A stretch of 64,000 bases of DNA from Okeanomitos corallinicola TIOX110 (lineage in GTDB: Bacteria; Cyanobacteriota; Cyanobacteriia; Cyanobacteriales; Nostocaceae). The notes under the pieces were generated by a model. That model worked only from the letters and a program-made list of their open reading frames with translations, searched no databases and was not told where the DNA came from. Location of the stretch: positions 558,001 through 622,000 of the forward strand of contig NZ_CP150886.1 of the NCBI RefSeq assembly GCF_038050375.1, read 5' to 3'. Both the position numbers and the translations under genes were made by a program. Shown here in pieces: positions 16,915-25,995 of this stretch (the stretch's first letter is position 1; each line of letters begins with the position of its first letter).

Positions 16915-17403
16915 CTATTCTTCTACTTTGATGGTGTAGTTGAATTTATCTCCAGGACTAAATGTACCTGCCCAAATTTTATATTTACCTTTTTTCCATT
17001 GGCGATCGCTCACGCTTGCATCTTTACTTCTACCTGTATCATCTCCACAGCGGATTGTCTGATCATCTGGGCCTTGGATAAATAAGGTAGTATCTTTTCC
17101 GTTACTATTGATTAATATTTTTAGCTCCTCGAAATCTTGCTCTAAAACTAAAATGTGATCTGGGTTTGGATCACCAAAACCAATACACACTCTTTTATCT
17201 TTGTCTCTGTTACTCATCGCGGATAGAGAAAAAGAACCACCTGTGTAACCTGACGCTTTTCCTTGTTCTAATTCAAAACCTGGGGCTAATTTTAGAGTCC
17301 CGAAGTTTGCTTTCTGGGCTGCTACAGGTGTTGTAATCATAGCTGTGACTGCTGCTAACAGCAAGCTAAACCGAATTTGAAGCCAAAGGTGACGATTGTT
17401 CAT
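16915..17403 (-). CDS. secreted protein of unknown function
   Basis: This 162-residue protein opens with a signal peptide (hydrophobic FSLLLAAVTAMITTPVAAQ, cleavage probably after VAAQ or AAQKA). The mature part has beta-rich sequence with two Cys (VCIGFGDPNPDH and TIRCGDDTGR) that could form a disulfide, and ends FNYTIKVEE. The GTFSPGDKFNYTIKV ending resembles periplasmic beta-sandwich domains of cyanobacterial proteins, but I cannot name the family. The gene stands alone, between cysE and the DUF3352 gene on the same strand. Confidence 0.7.
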   Translation of the reverse strand: MNNRHLWLQIRFSLLLAAVTAMITTPVAAQKANFGTLKLAPGFELEQGKASGYTGGSFSLSAMSNRDKDKRVCIGFGDPNPDHILVLEQDFEELKILINSNGKDTTLFIQGPDDQTIRCGDDTGRSKDASVSDRQWKKGKYKIWAGTFSPGDKFNYTIKVEE

Positions 17404-17627
17404 GAACCTATCTCATTAAGTTGTTTTGTGACTGAGTATACTAATTTTATGTAAAAAAGTACCTCATAGATAGTGTTGAGATCACGCTTGTCTTAATCAT
17501 GGGATCACTATTTTATTCTTCAATAAATTTTGCGGAATTTCCAGATTAGCACCCATTCAAGTAAGGTGGTTATTTTTGAGGGTTTTTAGCTATTAGACTG
17601 GGAATTTATGCCCCGTTTGGTTGTTTT

Positions 17628-19280
17628 TTATGGTTGTAGACGCAAGAATACACCACCTTTGAGTATTTCTGGTCTCTCTTCATAACTACTGATTGTCAGC
17701 GATCGCAAATGATCAAATAGTGGTTTTCCTAACACTTCTACAAATTCAAGTAGGGGTTGTTGACGCTCTAAAAAATCTTGGCTTTTTTTCCAGTCAATAT
17801 ATACATATCCTTGGTTTGGTTGAGGAATGGCTACAATATTATCCTGAAAGTTACTATTTTCTATGAGGGGTTGTTCTTGATGGGTGAGAATTTTTTCCAT
17901 TACTCCTAAATCAGAAGTAAATATCTCATAATTATTAATGCTGGTATGCACTCCTTTAACTTTGGTTTCTACATTAACTGAGGTTTGATTTTCGGTTGCG
18001 GTTAATTCTGTCCAAGCTGTAATTTTTTGATTATTTAAAGTTACAGAACTAGAATTCAACCCTTTCTCATTAGCAATGCGGTCTAAATTCTTTAAACCTG
18101 ATGCTAATTGTGGTGATTTTTCTACTACAAATACCCAATTAGGATGGATATTTTCTGGATTTCGTAAAATTGCTAAAGCATATTCTCCCGTTACCCAATT
18201 GAAAATATCTTCACTCAAGTTTAAACCCCATTGTTTTTGCACTTCTACTAGAGGTTTTAACCAACGAGTTATGGCTTCTTGCTGAGAACCGTAAATTGTT
18301 TTTGTTCCTTGTTGCCAAAGTTTACCTAAGTTACTGTTAGTTAAATTGCTCAGGTTTGTGCCAGCGATCGCCAAACCTGCTGATTCGGGAATATACTCTA
18401 ATGCACCTACTGGTTTAGTTTGTGGTTTAGATACAGCTTCAATTGGAGATGTAGTTAAAAATGTACTTTCTGCTAGTAATCCTTGGGGTTTTAAAACCAA
18501 GGAAATAATTTGACTATTATAGGTTGGTTCTAGTAATTCTAAACCTTGCCATTGTGCGATTTCACTTAAATTAAAAAATGCTAAAGCTAGAGCATTTTTT
18601 GGTAATTCTTGAATAGCTTTTTGATAATCAGGAGAACTTTCTAGATTCAAATTTGGTACTTGGACATTGGTGATAGCTTCCCTGATTACTTTAGGATTAT
18701 TTGCAAATAAAACAAACTTATCAACAACCGCAGCAGCTAAAGAATTTTGATTTTTTTCCGATGTTGTTATTTCCTGATTGTCATAAAGTAGTTTTACACC
18801 CTTGTATTGTTTAACTTGTAAATTTGCTCCTGCTAAAGCTCGTTGAGAAAATAACAATTCTACAAATTCCTGACTTTTTTCTGGGTTATCTGTAGCTAGT
18901 GCCATCAAATAACCTGGTTGTAGTCCATTTTTAGGATCATGATCTATATCTTCACTGGTTACAGCTAAGGTAATTTCATTACTTAGCCAAGGTTTAATAT
19001 CTTTTGAGAAATCTATTTTAGTTTTAGCGAATAAACTGTTTTTGATCTGAGAAAATTCCCCTTGTTGTCCTAAAGACTGCAAACCTTCGGGATTTACTAA
19101 TAATGACACCATAGCAGGTGACACTTTTGACACAAAAATAGCAGCACCTGGTTGATTGATAGGAGTGCTTAATTTAACTGGACTTTTCACGAAAAACCAG
19201 TAAAAGCCAGTAATAACAATTAGTAGCACGGCAATGACACCAGCTACGAAAAAACCAAAAAATGAGCGTTGACTGTTCAC
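17628..19280 (-). CDS. DUF3352 domain protein, membrane-anchored
   Basis: This 550-residue protein has one N-terminal membrane helix (FFGFFVAGVIAVLLIVITGF, residues 8-27) and a large outside domain of the DUF3352 family. Characteristic stretches are PAMVSLLVNPEGL, SNEITLAVTSEDID, LPKNALALAFFNLSE and GEYALAILRNPE. Cyanobacterial members have unknown function. By topology it is a periplasmic or lumenal protein. The gene is monocistronic and divergent from the rhodanese gene, with a 72-base gap that must hold both promoters. Confidence 0.85.
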   Translation of the reverse strand: MNSQRSFFGFFVAGVIAVLLIVITGFYWFFVKSPVKLSTPINQPGAAIFVSKVSPAMVSLLVNPEGLQSLGQQGEFSQIKNSLFAKTKIDFSKDIKPWLSNEITLAVTSEDIDHDPKNGLQPGYLMALATDNPEKSQEFVELLFSQRALAGANLQVKQYKGVKLLYDNQEITTSEKNQNSLAAAVVDKFVLFANNPKVIREAITNVQVPNLNLESSPDYQKAIQELPKNALALAFFNLSEIAQWQGLELLEPTYNSQIISLVLKPQGLLAESTFLTTSPIEAVSKPQTKPVGALEYIPESAGLAIAGTNLSNLTNSNLGKLWQQGTKTIYGSQQEAITRWLKPLVEVQKQWGLNLSEDIFNWVTGEYALAILRNPENIHPNWVFVVEKSPQLASGLKNLDRIANEKGLNSSSVTLNNQKITAWTELTATENQTSVNVETKVKGVHTSINNYEIFTSDLGVMEKILTHQEQPLIENSNFQDNIVAIPQPNQGYVYIDWKKSQDFLERQQPLLEFVEVLGKPLFDHLRSLTISSYEERPEILKGGVFLRLQP

Positions 19281-19352
19281 TTAAACTTTATTTCCCAGCT
19301 TTTTGTCACCATGAATAGTATGACAAAATATAGGATTATTTAGGAAAACTCC

Positions 19353-19712
19353 ATGACAGGTCAATCTCTTAACCAACCTTTAACCCAAATCAGCGTAGCA
19401 GAACTAGCGCAGCGTCTAGCTGAGGATGATTCTGGTTTGCAATTAATAGATGTACGTGAACCTCAAGAAGTGGCGATCGCTAAAATAGAAGGGTTTGCTA
19501 ACCTGCCTTTAAGTGAATACGAACAATGGAATGGGGAAATCTCCACCCGTTTTGATGCTGACGCAGAAACTTTGGTGTTATGCCATCATGGTGTTCGTTC
19601 TGCTCAAATGTGTCAATGGTTAATGGATCAAGGTTTTACTAATGTTAAAAATATCATCGGTGGAATTGCCGCCTACTCGACGTTAGTTGATCCTTCTATT
19701 CCTCAGTATTAG
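19353..19712 (+). CDS. single-domain rhodanese-like protein
   Basis: This 119-residue rhodanese domain has the CDC25-like opening QLIDVREPQEVAIAKIEGFANLPL and the active-site loop LCHHGVRSAQMC with its nucleophilic Cys. Such single-domain sulfurtransferases move sulfane sulfur to thiols in the cytoplasm. The length is normal and the start ATG gives the usual polar lead before the domain. The physiological acceptor is not apparent from context. Confidence 0.9.
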   Translation: MTGQSLNQPLTQISVAELAQRLAEDDSGLQLIDVREPQEVAIAKIEGFANLPLSEYEQWNGEISTRFDADAETLVLCHHGVRSAQMCQWLMDQGFTNVKNIIGGIAAYSTLVDPSIPQY

Positions 19713-20072
19713 GGAATAGGAAACAGGGAAGAGGGAACAGTCAAAAGACTGATAACTGATTCCCCCTGTGTCAGCAATGTGACTGAACTAAAAGTTAAAT
19801 TTTGTAGCTAAAAACACAGCTAATACTCTTAACAATATGAAATATTATAGTTAATAGATAGAAATTTATCTTCTTGTGTGTCATGAGTTATAATGTGCTA
19901 TTCAGTACACACAAAATAAACATTCAAGGGAAGCTTTGCACCCAGGGAATATAGTATAAATAGATAATTTGCAATTGTGCATTCATAATTAATTAATTTT
20001 TTCAATTTTTTCGGTTTTTCGGTCTGATTTTTCAACTTTTCCTTAAAATTTGCCTTTAGTAACACATAATCT
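19713..20072. other. gene-free stretch upstream of hrcA
   Basis: This 360-bp AT-rich region begins with a purine-rich repeat-like tract (about 19710-19765). I looked for a CIRCE operator (TTAGCACTC-N9-GAGTGCTAA) before hrcA and did not find one. A pyrimidine-rich stretch (about 20000-20045) precedes the start codon. Confidence 0.5.
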
Positions 20073-21158
20073 ATGCAAGTCAAGCTGACAAATCGCCAAC
20101 AGCACATACTTTGGGCAACTGTACGCCATTATATCGCTACAGCAGAGCCTGTTGGTTCTAAAACTCTCATTGAAGAATTTGATCTTGGGGTCAGTTCTGC
20201 CACTATCCGCAATGTTATGGTGGTTTTGGAAAAATCAGGGTTACTTTACCAACCACATACTTCTGCGGGTAGAATCCCTTCTGATTCTGGTTATCGTATT
20301 TATGTTGATAAATTGATGAAACCTTCGGAAACTCTAGCTAGGGAGGTAGAATCAACATTTCAACAACGTCTACATTGGGAAGATTGGAGTTTAGAGGCTC
20401 TATTACAAGGTGCTGCTCAAATACTGGCAACATTAAGCGGCTGCATTACTTTAATTACTATGCCTCAATCCCAAACAGCACAGTTAAGACATTTGCAACT
20501 TGTACAAGTTGAAACTGGAAAAATTATGCTGATTGTGGTGACGGATGGTTATGAAACCCATTCTAGGTTGATGGAATTATTTCCTGAGTCTGCTGATACC
20601 AAACTAGATCCCGAAGCAATTGATCGGGAATTACAAATAGTTTCTAATTTTTTAAATACTCATCTGCGGGGTTGTACTCTCTTGGAATTATCTCAGCTTG
20701 ACTGGAGTAAATTAGACCAAGAGTTTCAACGTTATGGGGAATTTCTCAAAAGTTCCTTGACAGAATTACTGCATCGTGCATCTACACCCTCAACAACACA
20801 AATCATGATCCGGGGTGTGGGAGAGGTGTTACGTCAACCGGAATTTTCCCAAGTGCAGCAGGTACAAACGATTATGCACTTATTGGAAGAAGAACAAGAG
20901 CAATTATGGCGGCTAATATGTGAAGAACCGGAAGTAGAGGAAACAGGTAAATCCAAGGTAACGGTGCGGATAGGTGCAGAAAATCCTTTAGAACCTATTC
21001 AAACCTGTTCTTTAATTTCTTCTACCTATCGTCGAGGTTCTCAACCGGTGGGAAGTGTAGGTGTTTTGGGGCCGACTCGGTTAGACTATGAAAATGCGAT
21101 CGCTGTTGTAGCCGCAGCAGCAGATTATCTGTCTGAAGCTTTTAGTCATACTGCGTAA
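20073..21158 (+). CDS. hrcA: heat-inducible transcription repressor HrcA
   Basis: HrcA binds the CIRCE operator and represses groESL and other chaperone genes; its activity depends on GroEL. The N-terminal winged helix is clear: [55 protein letters not shown] and [12 protein letters not shown]. The dimerisation/GAF-like C-terminal part ends with [35 protein letters not shown]. The length (361) is normal. No CIRCE element is visible next to the gene, so its targets lie elsewhere. It starts at the first ATG, without a strong ribosome binding site. Confidence 0.95.
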   Translation: MQVKLTNRQQHILWATVRHYIATAEPVGSKTLIEEFDLGVSSATIRNVMVVLEKSGLLYQPHTSAGRIPSDSGYRIYVDKLMKPSETLAREVESTFQQRLHWEDWSLEALLQGAAQILATLSGCITLITMPQSQTAQLRHLQLVQVETGKIMLIVVTDGYETHSRLMELFPESADTKLDPEAIDRELQIVSNFLNTHLRGCTLLELSQLDWSKLDQEFQRYGEFLKSSLTELLHRASTPSTTQIMIRGVGEVLRQPEFSQVQQVQTIMHLLEEEQEQLWRLICEEPEVEETGKSKVTVRIGAENPLEPIQTCSLISSTYRRGSQPVGSVGVLGPTRLDYENAIAVVAAAADYLSEAFSHTA

Positions 21159-21235
21159 ATCGTGTTGGGAAAAATATCTTTTATTTATTGGCGTTGCTGA
21201 ATTATGGGATGACTTCATGAACGATTAAACTACAC

Positions 21236-21424
21236 TCATTTTGTAAAAGGTATCCCTAAATCCTTACAAATCTTCCTAGCCAAAATATCATCTATTTCTT
21301 GGTGTCTAGGAATAGCGGATCTTCTATTTTTTTCAGGATTCCACCACCAAGAATGACGAGAACCTTCACGAATAAACTCACAACCACACTCCTGTAAATG
21401 GCGTAGTAAATCCCCACGCTTCAT
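21236..21424 (-). CDS. hicA: HicA-type mRNA interferase toxin
   Basis: This 62-residue HicA toxin has a double-stranded-RNA-binding-like fold, with the signature MKRGDLLRHLQECGCEF and the catalytic-type His in EGSRHSWW followed by IPRHQEI. HicA cleaves mRNA when free of HicB. It follows the antitoxin gene with a 4-base overlap (ATGA), so it is translationally coupled. The antitoxin-first order is opposite to the hicA-hicB order of Escherichia coli but common in other bacteria. Confidence 0.9.
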   Translation of the reverse strand: MKRGDLLRHLQECGCEFIREGSRHSWWWNPEKNRRSAIPRHQEIDDILARKICKDLGIPFTK

Positions 21425-21624
21425 AGTGCGATCGCTTCCTCAACATAATCATTACCCGCAGCTTCTATAGCATCTTGCCGGTTAAATTCTAATGCTTCTA
21501 AAAGTGTAATTCGTAAACTTTCTAATAATTCCTCTCGCGTTGCTTCCTGACAATTCACACCAGGGATTTCTTCAATCCAACCTAACCACCAATCACTGGA
21601 TTTTTTAATTATTGCTGTATACAA
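21421..21624 (-). CDS. hicB: HicB-type antitoxin
   Basis: This 67-residue HicB-like antitoxin has the partial RNase H-like fold: YTAIIKKSSDWWLGWIEEIPGVNCQEATREELLESLRITLLEALE. It neutralises HicA by direct binding. The C-terminus is short (ending VEEAIAL) and has no separate helix-turn-helix DNA-binding domain, so operon autorepression would need another mechanism. It is the first gene of a two-gene operon with hicA. Confidence 0.88.
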   Translation of the reverse strand: MYTAIIKKSSDWWLGWIEEIPGVNCQEATREELLESLRITLLEALEFNRQDAIEAAGNDYVEEAIAL

Positions 21625-21754
21625 AATCCTTCCTCCTTAGCTGTAGCAGTGTTGAATATTCACCTATCATAGCAATTTATCTAGAATTGCTGAAAATTAG
21701 AGCGATCGCTAAACTAAAATTACTCCCTTCCCAGTGATAAAATTACCTATCTTC

Positions 21755-21802
21755 TTCTCTTATTTCTTTGTGTCTATATCTTCGTGTCTTCGTAGTTGAT
21801 TT
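21755..21802. repeat. dispersed repeat arm
   Basis: The pyrimidine-rich sequence TTTCTTTGTGTCTATATCTT and the following CGTGTCTTCGTAGTTGAT match one arm of the repeat family seen at 10252-10350 and in lnt. It lies downstream of murJ on its minus-strand transcript. Confidence 0.5.
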
Positions 21803-21837
21803 TTCTGATATATTCTTTAGTCAGAATCTCAACTAAC

Positions 21838-23445
21838 CTACCTTTTCAAAAACTTCTGACCCATCTTCACCACAAAACTATTCACCTCCGGTATTCTCAT
21901 CATCCCCGCAATAACCGCAAACACCCCAATTCCCACCCCACCAGCAACACACAACTCAATTATTAAAACAACTAAACCCTGATTTCCCAACACCTGCTGA
22001 CAACCAACTAAAGTGCCATAACTTGCAACTCCAGCAACCACACTACCCGCACCTAAACCGAGAATTGGTAAACTCCATTCCCGCAAAGGTAAACCATTTA
22101 ATTTCCGATTTAACAACCACAACAACATTAAAATTGAACTACAATTAACACCAACCGTAGCTAAAACTAAACCAGGCGCACCAAAAGGTTTAACTAAAAT
22201 AAAATCTAAACTAGCATTCAATAAAATATTAAACGTACTAATTCTAAAAGGTGTTTGTCCATCACCTAAAGCATAAAATACCCTCACCAAAACATCCCTT
22301 CCTAAATAAGCAAACATCCCAATTCCATAGGCAATTAATAAGGAAGAAACTAACTCAGTTGCTTCTTGTGTAAATGCTCCCCGTTGATAAACTATTTGCA
22401 CAATTGGTTCAGATAAAGCTATCATTAATGCCCCCAAAGGTAGCATTGTTACCGCAGTTAATAACAGTCCTTGACGAATACGTAATTTTAAATCTGGCCA
22501 GTTTTCCGGTTCAGCTAACTTGGCGAATATCGGTAATAAAGGTAATAAAATAATATTAGAAATAATTCCCAATGGAGTTTGTACTAATAAATTGGCATAG
22601 TTAAAACCTGCCGCTGCACCTTGAATGGGACTGGCAAAATATAAATCTGTTGCCACATTAATCGGCATCATTCCCGAAGAAATTGTTGCCGGAGTCATAA
22701 TTTTAATTACTTCTTGCACTGCGGGAGATTTAAAATCAAACCTCAATCTTAATGAACCTAAACCTAACCGCCATTGGACAATTAATTGGACTAACCATTG
22801 TAAAATTGCCCCCGCTAAAGTGCCAATAGCTAATACTATTCCCCCAATTAAAGCTAACTCTGGTTTAACAATTTCCTGTCCATATTGTAAAGCTAAAATA
22901 CCGATACCAATTACAACGGTAAGACTAGATAACAAAGGACTAATTGACAGTAACCAATATTGATTGGCTGCGTTAAGAGTACCAAAACCAATGCCAATTA
23001 AACCAGCAAATAAAGCCATGGGGGACATTATTTGTAATTGACGAATAGCAATTTCTCTGGTGTTTGGTTCTAAACCATAACCAACAATATCAATAATTGG
23101 TTCTGCCAAAAAAATCTGGGCAACTGTGACTAACAACAACAACCCACCAACTATAGTGGTTACTGTTTCAACGATGGGTGCAGATTCTTCTTTTTTCCGT
23201 TTAGCTAAAACGCTAACAATGGCACTATGTAAAGGGCCATTCACACCACCTAATAAAATTAACAAAAACCCAGGAATTATATAGGCATAACTGTAAGCAG
23301 TAGCAGCAGCACCCACACCAAAAACAGCGGCTATGACTTGTTGTCTAATTAAACCAAATACTTTACTAATTAATGTTGCTGCGGCAACAATACCAGCAAT
23401 ACCAGCAAAGGAACGAGAGGGTTTTTCTTGTTGTTGTTCGGACAC
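21838..23445 (-). CDS. murJ: lipid II flippase MurJ
   Basis: MurJ flips the peptidoglycan precursor lipid II across the cytoplasmic membrane. The 535-residue protein has about 14 hydrophobic helices. The family opening is present: IAGIVAAATLISKVFGLIRQ, VAAVFG-type helix and YAYIIPGFLLILLGGVNGPL. Conserved Arg and Asp residues appear near helices 1, 8 and 9 (for example GRDVLVRVFYALGDGQTPF). It starts MSEQQQEKPSRSF, with a normal polar lead. The gene stands alone in the strand's order, between hicBA and the lumenal pentapeptide gene. Confidence 0.93.
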   Translation of the reverse strand: MSEQQQEKPSRSFAGIAGIVAAATLISKVFGLIRQQVIAAVFGVGAAATAYSYAYIIPGFLLILLGGVNGPLHSAIVSVLAKRKKEESAPIVETVTTIVGGLLLLVTVAQIFLAEPIIDIVGYGLEPNTREIAIRQLQIMSPMALFAGLIGIGFGTLNAANQYWLLSISPLLSSLTVVIGIGILALQYGQEIVKPELALIGGIVLAIGTLAGAILQWLVQLIVQWRLGLGSLRLRFDFKSPAVQEVIKIMTPATISSGMMPINVATDLYFASPIQGAAAGFNYANLLVQTPLGIISNIILLPLLPIFAKLAEPENWPDLKLRIRQGLLLTAVTMLPLGALMIALSEPIVQIVYQRGAFTQEATELVSSLLIAYGIGMFAYLGRDVLVRVFYALGDGQTPFRISTFNILLNASLDFILVKPFGAPGLVLATVGVNCSSILMLLWLLNRKLNGLPLREWSLPILGLGAGSVVAGVASYGTLVGCQQVLGNQGLVVLIIELCVAGGVGIGVFAVIAGMMRIPEVNSFVVKMGQKFLKR

Positions 23446-23524
23446 GAATAATACCTATAAACCTCTTACAGAGTATATATATGAGAATATTGAACCTGAA
23501 ATCTTAACATTACCCTCTTCTTTA

Positions 23525-23545
23525 CTGTCACCTGTCACCTGTCAC
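23525..23545. repeat. CTGTCAC heptamer repeat abutting a stop codon
   Basis: Three perfect CTGTCAC copies (23525-23545) lie directly against the stop codon (23546-23548) of the pentapeptide gene. This is the same unit as at 6618-6652, which suggests dispersal of an STRR family. Confidence 0.8.
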
Positions 23546-24052
23546 CTATTTACATCCCAAACTGTCTCGTGTAGCAACCCCAGTTACAGGGTTAACACCA
23601 TCGGCACGTTCACAAAATAGTGATACCTGATATCTATCAATTAAAGCATCTGTAAAATCAGCCCCGGTGATATCCGCATCATAAAAACGGCTACGGGTTA
23701 AAGTCGCTTCTGTGAAAATAGTATTTTTCAGATTAGCACCATCTAGGGTAACACGATCAACTAAAGCACCTGTTAAATTCGCATCTTGTAAATTTGCTTT
23801 GAGTAACACACCTTTGGTTAACATGGTATTAGTTAAATTTGCCCCTTGAAAATTTGTCCCGCGCATTTCCGCAGCGACAAAATTCACTCCAGTTAAATCA
23901 GTATTAGAGAAATCACGATTTTCTAAAGAAGCATTATTATAGTTGATGGTGTTAACTTGTGCAAAAGCTGGTTGGGGATTAATAATTATCCAAAAACCAG
24001 CGAGAACCAAAATCAACAGTAAACTAAATAATCTCAACAAATTTTTTTTCAT
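23546..24052 (-). CDS. exported pentapeptide repeat protein (probably lumenal)
   Basis: After a signal peptide ([31 protein letters not shown]) the mature protein has about 16 pentapeptides ([18 protein letters not shown] and on) and the C-terminal segment [19 protein letters not shown] with two Cys, the last at LGCK. This ending is typical of thylakoid-lumen pentapeptide proteins of cyanobacteria and plants; the Cys pair may be disulfide-bonded. The function is unknown. The start is set at the second Met (24052), because the upstream MRIIKI is outside the usual signal pattern. The STRR repeat touches the stop codon. Confidence 0.85.
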   Translation of the reverse strand: MKKNLLRLFSLLLILVLAGFWIIINPQPAFAQVNTINYNNASLENRDFSNTDLTGVNFVAAEMRGTNFQGANLTNTMLTKGVLLKANLQDANLTGALVDRVTLDGANLKNTIFTEATLTRSRFYDADITGADFTDALIDRYQVSLFCERADGVNPVTGVATRDSLGCK

Positions 24053-24138
24053 GATCTTAATAATTCTCAAATGTAGGGGTTTAGCATTGCTAAACCCTCA
24101 CTTTAACTGATTTTGTCCCAATCACCAATCATTGATCA

Positions 24139-25659
24139 CTATTGCCAATCTTGACCAATACGAATTGTCAAATCAGAATCTAAATCACCATTGGCAGAAA
24201 CATCCACTTGACCTAAGCCTAAAACTGCTTGCAGTTCTGTACCTGGTTGTGGATTTCCTTTTTGCACAATAATCTGAGTTTGACGCTGAGTATCCGGCCA
24301 GTCAGCTATGGTGTAGATGTTTTGAAAACCTTTCTCTTTAAGATAAGTAATCACTTTTTCTGTTAAATGAGGCCGATTGGAAGCGTTTTGAATCGCAATT
24401 TTGAGGCGATAAACTGGACGTGAATCTGATTTCACCCCAGCTATATTTACGCCAACATAATCATTCAATAAGCTTTGTTGTCCTGTGAGATTTAACCAAT
24501 AACTATTAGGATTTTTACTGAATTTGCTAAATGTCCCCGGTAAAATAGACATTTGGAAATTATCCCGTTCTACATTCACAGAAAAATTAGCCAATGCCAT
24601 CATTTCTTCCATTTTCAAGTTAGTGTCAAAATACTTTCGCATTATGCGAGTAATTTGCGGCAACCTGGGTAAAACTGTAGGATTATTTAGCCTTTGCAAT
24701 AAGGAATTGATTAATGCTTGTTGTCGTTGTACTCTTGGCAAATCATCAACATTTGATTCCCTAAAACGGGCAAAATGTTCTGCTTGTTCACCGTTTAAGG
24801 TTTGCCAACCACTAACTAAATTCACCGTTGAACCGTTATTTTGATAGTTAATTGGTTGGGGTACAAACATATCTACACCGCCCAATTGATCAACTAATTG
24901 CCGCAAACCGCTAGTGGAAAGGCGAATATACCGATCAATGGGTGCATTACTTAATGTACGACTAACTACCCGTGCTGCTAAAACTGGCCCTCCTTTGGCG
25001 TTAGCTTCAGATACCTGAGTTAAGCCCTGTTCTGGCAGAGAAATCATTGTTCCTCTGGGAATGGAAAGTACACGAATAGATTTGTCGTCAGGATTTAACC
25101 GGATCAGTAACATGGTATCACTGTGACCAGTAAAACTTTCTGGAGAACCGTCAAGAGTACCCTTCACAGGTTCAATTCCCATGACTAAAATATTCATGGG
25201 TTTTGATAGTTTATACTGAGAAAGTTTATTCCATAAGTTACCTGGTACTTTTATCTGATCTTTAGTGGTAGTAGATCCAAAATCATCTTCTTTGACTTGA
25301 TCTAAATTACTCCATAAGGGAGTCCATAAAGCCACAGTTGATACCATTAACCCGGATAAAATGATACCAACCATAAAAGTTAAAATCCACAATAACCATT
25401 GGGGCATGGTTAACCCCAATCGGTCAGAGAGTTCATTCGGCACATTACCTACTGACTTAGCTACATGACGTGGATTATTTACTGACTGTTGCTGTTTAAC
25501 TTCTGCTCCAACTCTCTGTACTGGTATGCCTATAAACTGATTGTCAGTTCTTTGAAATTGTTGCGGTTTTCCCTCTTGATCTAATGCTGTCAATTGCTGA
25601 GGTGTGACCTGATGTTCTGACCATTGAATTTGTTTAACCACAATTATCTCCCCACTCAA
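24139..25659 (-). CDS. LytR-CpsA-Psr (LCP) family glycopolymer ligase
   Basis: LCP proteins attach polymers from polyprenyl-phosphate carriers to the cell wall. A cytoplasmic N-terminus (about 90 residues) precedes one membrane helix (LLWILTFMVGIILSGLMVS). The LCP domain follows, with NILVMGIEP, HSDTMLLIRLNPD, VLSIPRGTMISLP, LVDQLGGVDMFVP, GWQTLNGEQAEHFARFR and DDLPRVQRQQALI; the Arg/Asp ligands of the lipid phosphate are conserved. A C-terminal LytR_C domain (KIAIQNASNRPHLTEKV and on) ends the protein. It is divergent from the manC-type gene with 336 bases between, and together they point to surface polysaccharide. Confidence 0.92.
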   Translation of the reverse strand: MSGEIIVVKQIQWSEHQVTPQQLTALDQEGKPQQFQRTDNQFIGIPVQRVGAEVKQQQSVNNPRHVAKSVGNVPNELSDRLGLTMPQWLLWILTFMVGIILSGLMVSTVALWTPLWSNLDQVKEDDFGSTTTKDQIKVPGNLWNKLSQYKLSKPMNILVMGIEPVKGTLDGSPESFTGHSDTMLLIRLNPDDKSIRVLSIPRGTMISLPEQGLTQVSEANAKGGPVLAARVVSRTLSNAPIDRYIRLSTSGLRQLVDQLGGVDMFVPQPINYQNNGSTVNLVSGWQTLNGEQAEHFARFRESNVDDLPRVQRQQALINSLLQRLNNPTVLPRLPQITRIMRKYFDTNLKMEEMMALANFSVNVERDNFQMSILPGTFSKFSKNPNSYWLNLTGQQSLLNDYVGVNIAGVKSDSRPVYRLKIAIQNASNRPHLTEKVITYLKEKGFQNIYTIADWPDTQRQTQIIVQKGNPQPGTELQAVLGLGQVDVSANGDLDSDLTIRIGQDWQ

Positions 25660-25995
25660 CCAATCCCTAAAGGTATGTTAATGCAAGCTACAAATCTTGT
25701 TGCCAAAGTTAGAGCTATCTTTGCAAGTTTTTGATTTTCTGGATTTTTGATTTTATTGGTATCCTAACCCTCAAGTTTTCAAATGGTTAATAAATCAACA
25801 ATTCTCAAACATTTGGATTTATCAGTATCAGTAAATCGCAAAATGAATGAATATACACTTACAGCATCTGGCAGGTAAATAAGTTACAAATGTAAGTTAA
25901 AAAGTCTTGCAATAAAAGAGTTTTACCGCTGACTGCTAACTGCTAAACACTATTCGCTGCTGTAATATTGTTCTAAAGTAAGTGTATTAGAGAAC
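25660..25995. other. divergent promoter region, no gene
   Basis: This 336-bp AT-rich region must carry the promoters for the LCP gene (minus) and the guanylyltransferase gene (plus). A short direct repeat, CTGACTGCTAACTGCTAA (about 25931-25948), was the only structure noticed. No convincing paired -35/-10 boxes were found. Confidence 0.4.

Noticed and set aside
19713-20072. Expected CIRCE operator upstream of hrcA
   Set aside because: No TTAGCACTC-N9-GAGTGCTAA or close variant was found by reading both strands.
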